Assembly: GCA_964630235.1 (NCBI GenBank)
Contig: CAZVUO010000004.1
Span: 62,001 to 126,000, forward strand
Origin: JBFLYH01 sp964630235
GTDB taxonomy: Bacteria; Oederibacteriota; JAAXVQ01; JAUVAV01
Direction of reading: 5' to 3'
DNA length: 64,000 nt
In this document: one piece after another, positions 23,560 through 31,410 of the stretch
Layout of the letters: each line of letters opens with the position of its first letter
Position numbering within the stretch: position 1 is the first letter of the stretch
Translations under genes and position numbers: made by a program
Notes under the pieces: generated by a model
Seen by the model: only the letters and a program-made list of their open reading frames with translations
The model's database searches: none
What the model was told of the DNA's origin: nothing

Positions 23560-24600
23560 CTATCTTGCCCGGATCCGCTTGAACCGAGGAGCGAGCGAAG
23601 GGGACATCCCCAGCGTCCCGGCCGCATCCACCCATAAAGCTTCCACCTCCGGATGCTGGCCGCAATACGCCGCGGTCCACGCCGGGCCGCGGACAAAAAA
23701 CGCCGTGGACCAGGCATCCGCCAGCACGGGATCCTTGGCCACGACGGTCACGCTCCGCATGCCATGCGCCGGCCGGCCGGTATGCGGGTCAAGCAGATGG
23801 TGGTACCGCACGCCGTCCGCTTCGAAATACCGTTCATAATCCCCCGAGGTGGAAACCGCCGCGTCGCGCACTTCCAACACGCCGATCAGACCCGTGCCCC
23901 TCGGGTCCTGCACGCCGATTTTCCATCCGCGGCGCCCCATGCGGCCGAAGGCGACCACATTGCCCCCGAAATCCACCAGTCCCGCGCGCGCCCCCGCAGC
24001 TTGCAGACGCCTGGCCGCCAAGCCGGCCGCATATCCTTTGGCGATGCCGCCAAGGTCCATTTGCACTTCGGGCTTCGCCTTGTCCACCCGGCTGTCTGCG
24101 GCCGACAAGCGGCGCCAGTCAACCCGGGTTTTGGCTTGTTCGATCGCCGCCGGCGGCGGCGGACGGTTTTGCCGCCGCGCCTCGCGCCACAGGCTCACCA
24201 GGGGGAAGATCGTGACATCGAACGCCCCTCCGCTTTCGCGGCTGACCTGCAGCGCGGCGGCCACGACCGCCGCGATCTCCGGATCATGGACCGGCTCGTG
24301 GCGGACATTGAACGCGTAAACCGGGCTTTGCGGATCATGGGGATTGAACAGGACATTCAGGCGGGCCGTCTCGTCCAGCACGCGGTCGAGGACCGGACCC
24401 CATTCGGGACCGCCGGGCACATGCAGGCTGCAGACCGTGTTGAGCAAAAAACGGGAGCAATGCTGGACTTCGCTTTCCTGATGGGCAAGGCGCCACCCGA
24501 TGACCGCCCCCAGCAGGACGAGCAGGAGACCAACGGCCGCGAGCCAGGTTTTCAGGGAAAGAGACGGCCGTGGGGAGGCGGCCGGCGTACCGGGGTTCAC
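23560..24600 (-). CDS. apbE: FAD:protein FMN transferase, ApbE
   Basis: 346 residues from a GTG at 24600 that overlaps the upstream stop (GTGA), chosen over a longer ATG frame. A membrane anchor (WLAAVGLLLVLLGAVIGW) lies near the N-terminus. The catalytic domain shows SGGAFDVTIFPLV, DLGGIAKGYAAG, VDFGGNVVAFG and TSGDYERYF, with HLLDPHTGRPAH and DAWSTAFFV near the end. It covalently attaches FMN to threonine residues in flavoproteins such as RnfG or NqrC. No such target is in the window. Confidence 0.93.
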   Translation of the reverse strand: MNPGTPAASPRPSLSLKTWLAAVGLLLVLLGAVIGWRLAHQESEVQHCSRFLLNTVCSLHVPGGPEWGPVLDRVLDETARLNVLFNPHDPQSPVYAFNVRHEPVHDPEIAAVVAAALQVSRESGGAFDVTIFPLVSLWREARRQNRPPPPAAIEQAKTRVDWRRLSAADSRVDKAKPEVQMDLGGIAKGYAAGLAARRLQAAGARAGLVDFGGNVVAFGRMGRRGWKIGVQDPRGTGLIGVLEVRDAAVSTSGDYERYFEADGVRYHHLLDPHTGRPAHGMRSVTVVAKDPVLADAWSTAFFVRGPAWTAAYCGQHPEVEALWVDAAGTLGMSPSLAPRFKRIRAR

Positions 24601-25061
24601 TGGTCCTGCTGGTTCAGGACCTGGATCTTGGCGTCCAGCTTGGCCTGGATGAAATCCTTGTGCTCCACCCACATCAAGGCCGCGAGCTTGCGGATGGTCT
24701 CCACTTCCTCGTTGTCCAGCTCACGGTCCGCCCAGGCCACGCGGAACAAATCGAAGACCAGACGGACCCGTTCCGGATAAGGAAAGGTTTTGGCGATCTC
24801 CCGGGTGAATCCGTGCCAGTCCAGCCTGGACTCCAGAGCCTGGCGTCCGGCATCCAGGATCTGGCGCTGTTCCTCGGCGTCGGTGAAGCCCCTCTCGGTG
24901 AGGATCTTTTTTTTGGCTGCTCGTTCCTGGTCCGAAACCTGGCTGTCCGCCCTGGCCACCAAGGCCAGCAACGCACCCAGGGCCACCCGGTAGGTCACAG
25001 CCGGCGCCTCGGACTGGGAAGGACCGGAAACCAGTTTGGTCAACTGCTGCAGGATGCTCAT
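24597..25061 (-). CDS. TerB-like (DjlA/TerB fold) protein
   Basis: 154 residues, all helical, soluble. The acidic helices carry metal-binding-type motifs: LVARADSQVSDQERAAKKKIL and VAWADRELDNEEVETIRKLA, where the DSQVSDQE and DRELDNEE pattern is the TerB signature. The family is associated with envelope stress and tellurite resistance operons, but stand-alone copies have no known function. It lies between the nrdG-like gene and apbE. Confidence 0.8.
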   Translation of the reverse strand: MSILQQLTKLVSGPSQSEAPAVTYRVALGALLALVARADSQVSDQERAAKKKILTERGFTDAEEQRQILDAGRQALESRLDWHGFTREIAKTFPYPERVRLVFDLFRVAWADRELDNEEVETIRKLAALMWVEHKDFIQAKLDAKIQVLNQQDQ

Positions 25062-25070
25062 GCCGGGGTT

Positions 25071-25790
25071 TTACAAATTCCTCAGTTCGACATTCTGCAC
25101 ATGGGGACGGGCCAGGTCGCGGAAGCGCTCCAGCACTTCCTGGGGATAGGGCGGCCGGCGGGAGAGTTCCGGATCGGTCACATAGGTGGGAACGAACTGC
25201 TGCAGGACATAGAGCGGCGCGCCGGCCACCAAGCGCGCGATCTCCGCGATATCCTGCTCCTGCACCAGTCCGGGCACACAGGTGGTGCGGAACTCGTAAG
25301 GCAGGTCGGTCTGGGATTTCAGCCAGCTCACGGTCTCGCGCAGGGCCTGCACCGCGTCCGGCGGCGCGGCCAGCTCGGCTGGATAGCGGTCCGGGGAGGT
25401 TTTGATATCCACGGCCACATAGTCAATCAGCCGCTCCTTGAACAGGATGTTCAACAGAGTGGCGCGCAGGCCGTTGGTGTCAAGTTTGATGGACAGGCCC
25501 AGGGGCTTCAAACTGCGAAGCAGATAGGTGAGCTGGGGATGGACCGTGGGTTCCCCGCCGGTCACGACCACGCCGTCAATGAGCTTGCGCCGGCGCTCCA
25601 GGGCCTGGAGCAGTTCCTCCAGGGAAAGATCCTCCAGCTCGGCATCCACTTCCTGGCCCAGGAGCCGGCTGTTATGGCAGTAAGGGCACCGCAGGTTGCA
25701 GCCGCTCAAGAACACCACGGCCGCCACCCGGCCGGGGTAGTCCAGGAGCGACGTCCCCAGAAAGCCCTTGATGCCGTGGATGGTCTTCAT
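25071..25790 (-). CDS. nrdG: Anaerobic ribonucleotide reductase activating protein (radical SAM, NrdG2 type)
   Basis: 239 residues from the ATG at 25790, which overlaps the stop of the small glycyl-radical gene (ATGA). The radical SAM cysteines are in CNLRCPYCHNS, and the GGEP motif is in VVTGGEPTVHP. The opening (GIKGFLGTSLLDYPGRVAAVVFLSGC) is typical of TIGR02495-type activases. It uses SAM and a 4Fe-4S cluster to generate the glycyl radical on the reductase, here presumably on the separate 49-residue protein. Confidence 0.93.
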   Translation of the reverse strand: MKTIHGIKGFLGTSLLDYPGRVAAVVFLSGCNLRCPYCHNSRLLGQEVDAELEDLSLEELLQALERRRKLIDGVVVTGGEPTVHPQLTYLLRSLKPLGLSIKLDTNGLRATLLNILFKERLIDYVAVDIKTSPDRYPAELAAPPDAVQALRETVSWLKSQTDLPYEFRTTCVPGLVQEQDIAEIARLVAGAPLYVLQQFVPTYVTDPELSRRPPYPQEVLERFRDLARPHVQNVELRNL

Positions 25791-25936
25791 TGGGCCTGCT
25801 TGGTCTCCTTGGGCAGCACGAATTCCTCGCGGGCCTTGAACTCGGCTTGCTTGCCCTTGTTCCACTGCTGCACCGGCCGGAAATAGCCGACCACGCGGGA
25901 ATACACTTCGGTTTTCTCCTGGCATTTCTTGGTCAT
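25787..25936 (-). CDS. Separate glycyl-radical subunit of anaerobic ribonucleotide reductase
   Basis: A 49-residue gene missed by length-based searches: ATG 25936, stop TGA 25787. The sequence contains TEVYSRVVGYFRPVQQWNKG, the glycyl-radical loop (RVxGYxxP) that is normally the last part of NrdD. A single Cys in KKCQEK precedes it. It starts 4 bases after the nrdD stop and has AAGGA upstream, so it is a separate cistron rather than a read-through tail. The large NrdD lacks the loop. The two proteins should associate, with the activase abstracting hydrogen from Gly19 of this subunit. Confidence 0.88.
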   Translation of the reverse strand: MTKKCQEKTEVYSRVVGYFRPVQQWNKGKQAEFKAREEFVLPKETKQAQ

Positions 25937-25940
25937 GGGT

Positions 25941-28037
25941 TTAAGTCCTTTCGGAGAGTACCGGCCTTTCGGGGGCCGGAGCTGAACTTTTTGCCGGGTG
26001 GTCCGCGCTCAGTATGTCCAGCTCGTGGGCCGGCTGGCTGTGCGGTGTCTCCTCCTGGTCATACGGGCAGACATGATGCTCGCCGCGGATGTAGCCGTGC
26101 ACCGGGCAGATGGAAAACGTCGGTGTCAGGGTGAAATAAGGCAGGTGGTAGCCCTCGGCGACCTTGCGCACCAGATTGCGCACCTGCCAGGGGTCCTCCA
26201 CGCTCTCGCCCAGGAAGATGTGCAGAACCGTGCCGCCGGTATAACTGCACTGCAGCGCGTCCTGGTGCTCCAGCACTTCGAACAGGTCCGTGCTGCCGTT
26301 CACCGGGAACTGGGTGGAGTTGGTGTAAAACGGCTCCTCGGTGCCCGAGGCGATGATATCCGGGAATTCCCGGCGGTCCAGGCGGGCGAAGCGGTACGAG
26401 GTGCCTTCGGCCGGCGTGGCTTCCAGGTTGTACAGTTCGCCGTCCTCGTCCTGGTACTGCTGCAGGCGCTCCCGCAGGCGGGTCAGGGTACGCAAAGCCA
26501 GGGCGCGTCCTTCCGGCGTCTCGATGCCCTGGCCGATGAGATTGAGCAGGGCCTCGTGCATGCCCAGCACGCCGATGGTCGAGAAGTGGTTGGACCAGTA
26601 CTGGCCGGTACGCTGCTTGACGGTGCTTAAGTAAAACTTGGAATACGGGTACAGATCGTGTTCCGTGTAGCGTTCCACGATTTTGCGCTTGGTCTGCAGG
26701 CTCTCGCGCGCCAGGTCCATGAGGTTCAGCAGGCGGGCCTGGAACTCCTCTTCGCTCTGCGAGAGGTAGGCGGCCCGGGGCAGGTTGAGGGTCACCACGC
26801 CCAGGCTGCCGGTCAGGGGGTTGGAGCCGAACAGTCCCCCGCCCCGCTTGCGCAGTTCGCGGTTGTCCAGCCGCAGGCGGCAGCACATGGAGCGGGCGTC
26901 GTCCGGGTCCATGTCGCTGTTGATGAAGTTGGCGAAGTACGGAATGCCGTACTTGGCGGTCATGGTGAAGATGTCCTTGACCACCGGCCCGTCCCAGTTA
27001 AAGTTCTTGCTCAGGTTGTAAGTCGGGATCGGGAAAGTGAAGATCCGGCCGCGCGCGTCGCCGCGGAGCATGACCTCGCAGAACGCGCGGTTGAGCAGGT
27101 CCATCTCGGCCTGGAATTCCCCGTAGGTCCGGGTCTGCAGTTCCCCGCCGATCACCACGGGTTCGTTGCGCATGCGCTCCGGCACCTGCAGGTCCAGGGT
27201 GATGTTGGTGAAAGGCGTCTGGAAGCCAACGCGCGTGGGCACGTTCACGTTGAAAATGAATTCCTGCATGCACTGCAGGACCTCTGGATAGGTCAGCTGG
27301 TCATAGGCGATGAAAGGCGCCAGGTAGGTGTCAAAATTGGAGAAAGCCTGCGCGCCGGCGGCCTCGCCCTGCAGGGTGAAGAAAAAGTTGCACACCTGGC
27401 CCAGGGCCGTGCGGAAATGCTTGGCCGGCCCGCTCTCGGTCTTGCCGTAGGCGCCTTGCAGACCCTTGAGCAGGACATCGCGCAGGTCCCAGCCGCAGCA
27501 ATAGACGGAGAGCGAGCCCAGATCGTGGATGTGAAAATCGCCGTTCATGTGCGCCTGGCGCACGCGCTCCGGATAGATCTCCTCCAGCCAGTACTGCGAG
27601 ACCAGGATGGCCGTGATATGGTTGTTCAGACCCTGGAGGGAGTAGCTCATGTTCGAATTTTCTTTGATGCGCCAGTCGCTCTTGCCGAGATAGTTGTCGA
27701 TAATCTCGTCGGCCGAGGAGAAGAGTTCGCGCGTCTGGCGGAGCTTGCTGTGCTGGGCGCGGTAGAGGATGTACTGTTTGGAGACTTCCTTGAACCCGCT
27801 GTCCATGAGCGTGGTTTCGACCACGTCCTGGACGTTTTCCACGGTGGGAACCTGGCCGTCCTTGTACACGGCCTTGAGAAGATTGTGGACCCGGCGGGCG
27901 AGATTCCGGGCCTGCTCAAGATCATGCTGGCCGACCGCGTCCATGGCCCGGAAAATGGCGTTGACGATCTTCTGCTCGTCAAAGGGAACCAGGCGTCCAT
28001 CACGCTTGCGGATTTGGCTTATCCCTTGCGTCTCCAT
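25941..28037 (-). CDS. nrdD: Anaerobic ribonucleoside-triphosphate reductase large subunit (class III), lacking the glycyl loop
   Basis: 698 residues from the ATG at 28037; the longer ATG frame at 28223 has no family match upstream. An ATP-cone (RKRDGRLVPFDEQKIVNAIFRAM) is followed by the alpha/beta barrel, with SVYCCGWDLRDVL and PTRVGFQTPFTNITLDL. Near the C-terminus is a metal site remnant (ICPVHGYIRGEHHVCPYD), then a Pro-rich tail ending in LSERT. The usual glycyl-radical loop is absent and lies in the next gene. It makes dNTPs from NTPs under anaerobic conditions. The promoter has NrdR boxes. Confidence 0.93.
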   Translation of the reverse strand: METQGISQIRKRDGRLVPFDEQKIVNAIFRAMDAVGQHDLEQARNLARRVHNLLKAVYKDGQVPTVENVQDVVETTLMDSGFKEVSKQYILYRAQHSKLRQTRELFSSADEIIDNYLGKSDWRIKENSNMSYSLQGLNNHITAILVSQYWLEEIYPERVRQAHMNGDFHIHDLGSLSVYCCGWDLRDVLLKGLQGAYGKTESGPAKHFRTALGQVCNFFFTLQGEAAGAQAFSNFDTYLAPFIAYDQLTYPEVLQCMQEFIFNVNVPTRVGFQTPFTNITLDLQVPERMRNEPVVIGGELQTRTYGEFQAEMDLLNRAFCEVMLRGDARGRIFTFPIPTYNLSKNFNWDGPVVKDIFTMTAKYGIPYFANFINSDMDPDDARSMCCRLRLDNRELRKRGGGLFGSNPLTGSLGVVTLNLPRAAYLSQSEEEFQARLLNLMDLARESLQTKRKIVERYTEHDLYPYSKFYLSTVKQRTGQYWSNHFSTIGVLGMHEALLNLIGQGIETPEGRALALRTLTRLRERLQQYQDEDGELYNLEATPAEGTSYRFARLDRREFPDIIASGTEEPFYTNSTQFPVNGSTDLFEVLEHQDALQCSYTGGTVLHIFLGESVEDPWQVRNLVRKVAEGYHLPYFTLTPTFSICPVHGYIRGEHHVCPYDQEETPHSQPAHELDILSADHPAKSSAPAPERPVLSERT

Positions 28038-28189
28038 CCTACATACCCCTCCTGTGGGTGTCCCGCGGCTGACGCCACGGGATTTTCGGATGCCACACCC
28101 CTTGCCAATTCCACGCGTTGCAGACCTGCAAGAACCGCGAACCCCTGGCGATGGGGCGCCATATCCCGAATGACGGCCGGATGCGGGAA

Positions 28190-28252
28190 TCGCTATATGT
28201 TGTGTTCGAGCCGATAAATACACACTATATATTTGTATTTACTCGCTGTCAA
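28190..28252 (-). promoter_or_regulatory. nrdD promoter with two NrdR boxes
   Basis: On the minus strand, TTGACA (28247-28252), a 17-base spacer and TATAGT (28224-28229) form the promoter. Two NrdR-like boxes, at 28190-28205 (13 of 16 matches to ACACWATATATWGTGT by my count) and at 28222-28237 (about 12 of 16), are offset by 32 bases, three helical turns. The second box covers the -10. NrdR, when nucleotide-bound, should repress transcription here. Confidence 0.82.
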
Positions 28253-28321
28253 TGCCTTTTTATCTTTGGGTTTTCACACTAAAAGTTGGGTATTTGGCAA
28301 ATAAAAACCCCGCAACGATAA

Positions 28322-29755
28322 TTATTCCTGGCACTCAACCATACGGATTTTCGGTCCCCGGCGAGAGAGGTTGTGGAAGTGGAGGGCTACTTCTTTCTTT
28401 TTTTTTTTTTTTTTACGAGGCGCAGGACGCGGCTTGGACCTCGGTTGCGCTGCTTTTGGCTTGCCCCCGCCTTTTTTCTTGAAGGCCGGAATCGAGGGTT
28501 TCCAGGCGGTCTTGGGGGAGCTCGCGGCGGCCGTCGAGGCCGGTGTCTGCGGCGCCGGGGGCGCGACCGGCTGTGGACCTTGCGTTTTCGCGGGAGCAGG
28601 CCGAACAGGAACCGCAGGGGCGGGCTCCTGGAAAGTGCGCAGCAGCCATAGCGCGCCTAGCCCCGCGAGGATCACCAGCACATCCACGAGCGTTCCAACG
28701 GCCGGAATCAACTGGATCACGGAGAGTACGGTGAAACCCAGGAAAAACGCGAGCAGATTCTTGCCCAGCGCTTGCGGCTGAGGTTTGAGCAGGAGCAGGC
28801 CCAGGGTGTAGCCGGCGCCAATGGCGGCGAACAGCGCGGCAAAAAACGCCAGCACCGCGACAATCGCGGCGATCGGGATGCCCAGCAGCGAGACCACCAG
28901 CAGTCCCATCACCACGGCCAGGCCCAGGACCGTGATCAACCCCCAGCCCAGGCTCGGCCAGGGACGCAGGCGGATCACGTCCGCGTAACGGCGCATGGGC
29001 AGCGGCGCGAGCCAGAGCAGCAGACAGCCCACGGCCAGCAAGCCCAGATAGAGCGTCAGGCGGTAGAGGAATTTTCCGAACCAGACCAAACCCTTCCAGT
29101 CGAAGGGTTCGGTGCCTGCCCCGGTCACGGCCGGAGCGGACACGCGCTGCACGGGCTGCTGCACGAGCGCGCCGAGGTCAATCTGGATTTCCTGCGGCGA
29201 ACTGTACTGCAACCGGCCCAGCACGCGGGCGCCGGATTCCAGGCGGATGCGGTCCGCGTTCAGCGTGACCGGGCCGGCCAGCGTGCCGTCCAGGATGATT
29301 TCCCTGGCGCTGACCTGCAGGGGCCCGTTGATGGTGCCCGACAGGCGGATCTCGCCGCCGGTGATGGCCACGTCACCCTCCAGCAGGCTCTGCCGCTGCT
29401 GCGTGACGCGGCTGGCCAGGACCATCGTACTGCCGGCGACATTGCCGGCGAACTTCACCCCCGAGGCGAAAATCCGCAGGTCATCCCCCACCTTGGCGGT
29501 CACTTCGGCGTCCACGGCCAGGATGTTGAGGTCCTGGACCACGGTGCCGGACACGGTGGCCTGGTTGGACGCGGCGACGCAGAGGTCCTGCAGGGCGTTG
29601 CCCAGGAACGTGACGTTCTCGCCGGCGGCGTAGAGGTCTTCGTCAACCAGTTCGTTTTGGTTGAAGTACAGGTTGGTTTCGGCCTTGAATTGCATGGCCC
29701 TGACCGGCGCGCAAAAGAGCGCCAGCGCGAGGAGGATCAACGCGGTTTTTTTCAT
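28322..29755 (-). CDS. Bactofilin-like (polymer-forming) secreted and membrane protein
   Basis: 477 residues from the ATG at 29755; a longer start at 29791 is less likely. A signal peptide (ALILLALALFCAPVRA) is followed by a right-handed beta-helix domain of bactofilin type (LSGTINGPLQVSAREIILDGTLAG, GEIRLSG). About four to six membrane segments follow (residues about 230-380), then a low-complexity C-terminus rich in Pro/Ala and Lys. A run of 17 A codes for consecutive Lys near the end. The polymer-forming domain, secreted and tied to membrane spans, suggests an envelope scaffold. No function is assigned. Confidence 0.75.
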   Translation of the reverse strand: MKKTALILLALALFCAPVRAMQFKAETNLYFNQNELVDEDLYAAGENVTFLGNALQDLCVAASNQATVSGTVVQDLNILAVDAEVTAKVGDDLRIFASGVKFAGNVAGSTMVLASRVTQQRQSLLEGDVAITGGEIRLSGTINGPLQVSAREIILDGTLAGPVTLNADRIRLESGARVLGRLQYSSPQEIQIDLGALVQQPVQRVSAPAVTGAGTEPFDWKGLVWFGKFLYRLTLYLGLLAVGCLLLWLAPLPMRRYADVIRLRPWPSLGWGLITVLGLAVVMGLLVVSLLGIPIAAIVAVLAFFAALFAAIGAGYTLGLLLLKPQPQALGKNLLAFFLGFTVLSVIQLIPAVGTLVDVLVILAGLGALWLLRTFQEPAPAVPVRPAPAKTQGPQPVAPPAPQTPASTAAASSPKTAWKPSIPAFKKKGGGKPKAAQPRSKPRPAPRKKKKKKKEVALHFHNLSRRGPKIRMVECQE

Positions 29756-29916
29756 GGTTTGCTCCTGGCGGGAAGAAATCCATTGCCGCACGGAAGTTAT
29801 TATATGCGCCGGTCGGGGTTAGGAAAAGAAATATTTGGCGGCGGCCCGGCCGCACGTGATCAGATCAAGACATCACCCCGGCATGCTCCCGGCCAGGGCC
29901 CAGGGAAACCCGCCTG

Positions 29917-29950
29917 CTGGATTCCGGCCTGGAGCGGGCTGGAATGACGG
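29917..29950. repeat. REP-like palindrome (GGATTCCGGC...GGAATGACGG)
   Basis: CTGGATTCCGGC, a 9-base linker, then GCTGGAATGACGG, in the gap between the bactofilin-like gene and the DUF4340 gene. It belongs to the dispersed family listed in the findings. Confidence 0.7.
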
Positions 29951-29977
29951 CTTCGTTGTGCAAGCGTATCCAGGCGC

Positions 29978-30949
29978 CTAGCGGGTGAAATCCTTTGCTT
30001 CCTTCAGCAGGTTCTTTCCCTGATATTCCGGAATTTCGTAGAGCAGCGCCTCGCCCTGCCGCCGGACCAGGTATTGCCGCGAAGCGGCGAGGAAGCGCAA
30101 GATCTCCAGCGTATACTCCCGGTCCAGGGTTCCCACGGTGACTGTGGCCAGCGGCTGGGCCGCGGATTGCGCTTCATCCGCGATGCGGGAGGCCGAGAGG
30201 CGCGTGAATGCGTTGAGAAACTGGTTGACCGCCGGATCCGGAAGCTCTTTTCCGCTGGACTGGTCCTTCCAAACGCTCCGGGCCGGCAGTGCCGGGGGGG
30301 TGACACCCTGGGGCGTGTCCCCCACGATCCTGGCCTCGGGTTCTTGCTCCTTGGAAAATTGCAGCGCTTTTTTCCCGGCCGAACGGATCGCGACGCGCTG
30401 GGCCAGGTCCGTGGAAAAGTCGAAAATCTGGAGGGAGCGCCATTCGGCCGCTGGCCGCGACAACTGCTGGGTCATGTCTCCCAGCACCTGGTAAACTTTC
30501 GGATCGCCGGGCAGCTGCACGTAGGTGTGCGTCATGGCCGCGTCGGGCCGGCCCACGGTCAGCTCCCACGCCAGGCCGCCTTCCCCGCTGACGCGCAAGG
30601 TGGCCGCCGTGGGCGTGGTGAGCCCGAAATCCGCGGCCGCGCCGGGGCGGTCGGAGGTGAGCCCGGTAATGCGCAGCTCGCCGAGCAGGCGCGTCAGACT
30701 GTCGAGCTTGTTTTTATCCGCGGGAAAATCCACGGGACTTGTGATCCGCCAGGCCGCGGGCTGCTTCTCCAGCGCCAGCGAACCGGCCTGCGTGGTGATT
30801 TCGATCTTGAGCATTTTTTCAGCGGCGATCCGTGGAAGCTGGGGCAGTTTGAGGGTGTTGAATCCGCGGTCCCCGGTTTGGGTCAAGAGAACGTAGGCCA
30901 GGAGCAGCAGGAATACGCCGCCGGTGATGTATAAGGTGCGTTTGGACAT
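29978..30949 (-). CDS. DUF4340 membrane-anchored protein of the Gld-like system
   Basis: 323 residues from the ATG at 30949; an earlier in-frame ATG at 30964 is possible. One N-terminal membrane anchor (LYITGGVFLLLLAYVLL) leads into a large extracytoplasmic domain with repeated LDSLTRLLGELRITGL and VAIRSAGKKALQFSKEQ patterns. DUF4340 proteins are regularly encoded after GldG-like genes and are thought to be extracytoplasmic subunits of those ABC transporters. Here a 460-base repeat-rich gap separates it from gldG. Confidence 0.85.
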   Translation of the reverse strand: MSKRTLYITGGVFLLLLAYVLLTQTGDRGFNTLKLPQLPRIAAEKMLKIEITTQAGSLALEKQPAAWRITSPVDFPADKNKLDSLTRLLGELRITGLTSDRPGAAADFGLTTPTAATLRVSGEGGLAWELTVGRPDAAMTHTYVQLPGDPKVYQVLGDMTQQLSRPAAEWRSLQIFDFSTDLAQRVAIRSAGKKALQFSKEQEPEARIVGDTPQGVTPPALPARSVWKDQSSGKELPDPAVNQFLNAFTRLSASRIADEAQSAAQPLATVTVGTLDREYTLEILRFLAASRQYLVRRQGEALLYEIPEYQGKNLLKEAKDFTR

Positions 30950-31410
30950 GATAGAAGCCTCCATCTCTCCCCTCCCTTGAGGGGATGGGTTGCAACGGTG
31001 TTTTCAAGCGATCGTCATTCCGGGGTGGTTTTAGCCGGAATCCAGGGGTATTATTAATTAAAGCTCTTCGTGGTTCCCCCCGGCTAAAGCTCCCCACTGG
31101 GGACCATCGGCCGGGGCACCAAAACCAAACCGGGCGAAGTCTCATTCTGCAGTCGTCATTGCGAGGCTCCCCGAGCTTGTCGAGGGGAGACGCGGCAATC
31201 TCTGTTTGCTCAGGATAAACGGGATTGCTTCGCTCCCTCCAGTCGCTCGCAATGACCTGCTTTATCAGGGGCCTTAGCTCGACTTTGCCCTCTCACATTC
31301 AGCCCGGGGGGCCCTAGGCCGTGGCTGGATTCCGGCTACCAGCATGCCGGGGTGACGAACCTTAAAAGATCCGAACACTTAATGCCGACACATCCGCTTT
31401 TCCTGTTTCC
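30950..31410. repeat. Repeat-rich gap inside the Gld-like operon (four palindromic elements)
   Basis: A 461-base gap without a supported gene. It contains a GGATTCCGGC-family palindrome (31013-31047), a second copy of the 22.4-kb repeat (31074-31124), a long TCATTGCGAGG...CGCAATGAC palindrome (31155-31255) and another GGATTCCGGC copy (31325-31360). This is the densest cluster of repeats in the window. Confidence 0.8.

Noticed and set aside
26658..28217. 519-residue rightward frame over nrdD
   Set aside because: It is antisense to a clear NrdD. No domain is seen, and the residue composition is typical of shadow frames.
28772..29947. Long rightward open frame over the bactofilin-like gene
   Set aside because: It is antisense to a gene with signal peptide and beta-helix repeats, and its sequence is Gln/His/Arg-rich like other G+C-rich shadows.
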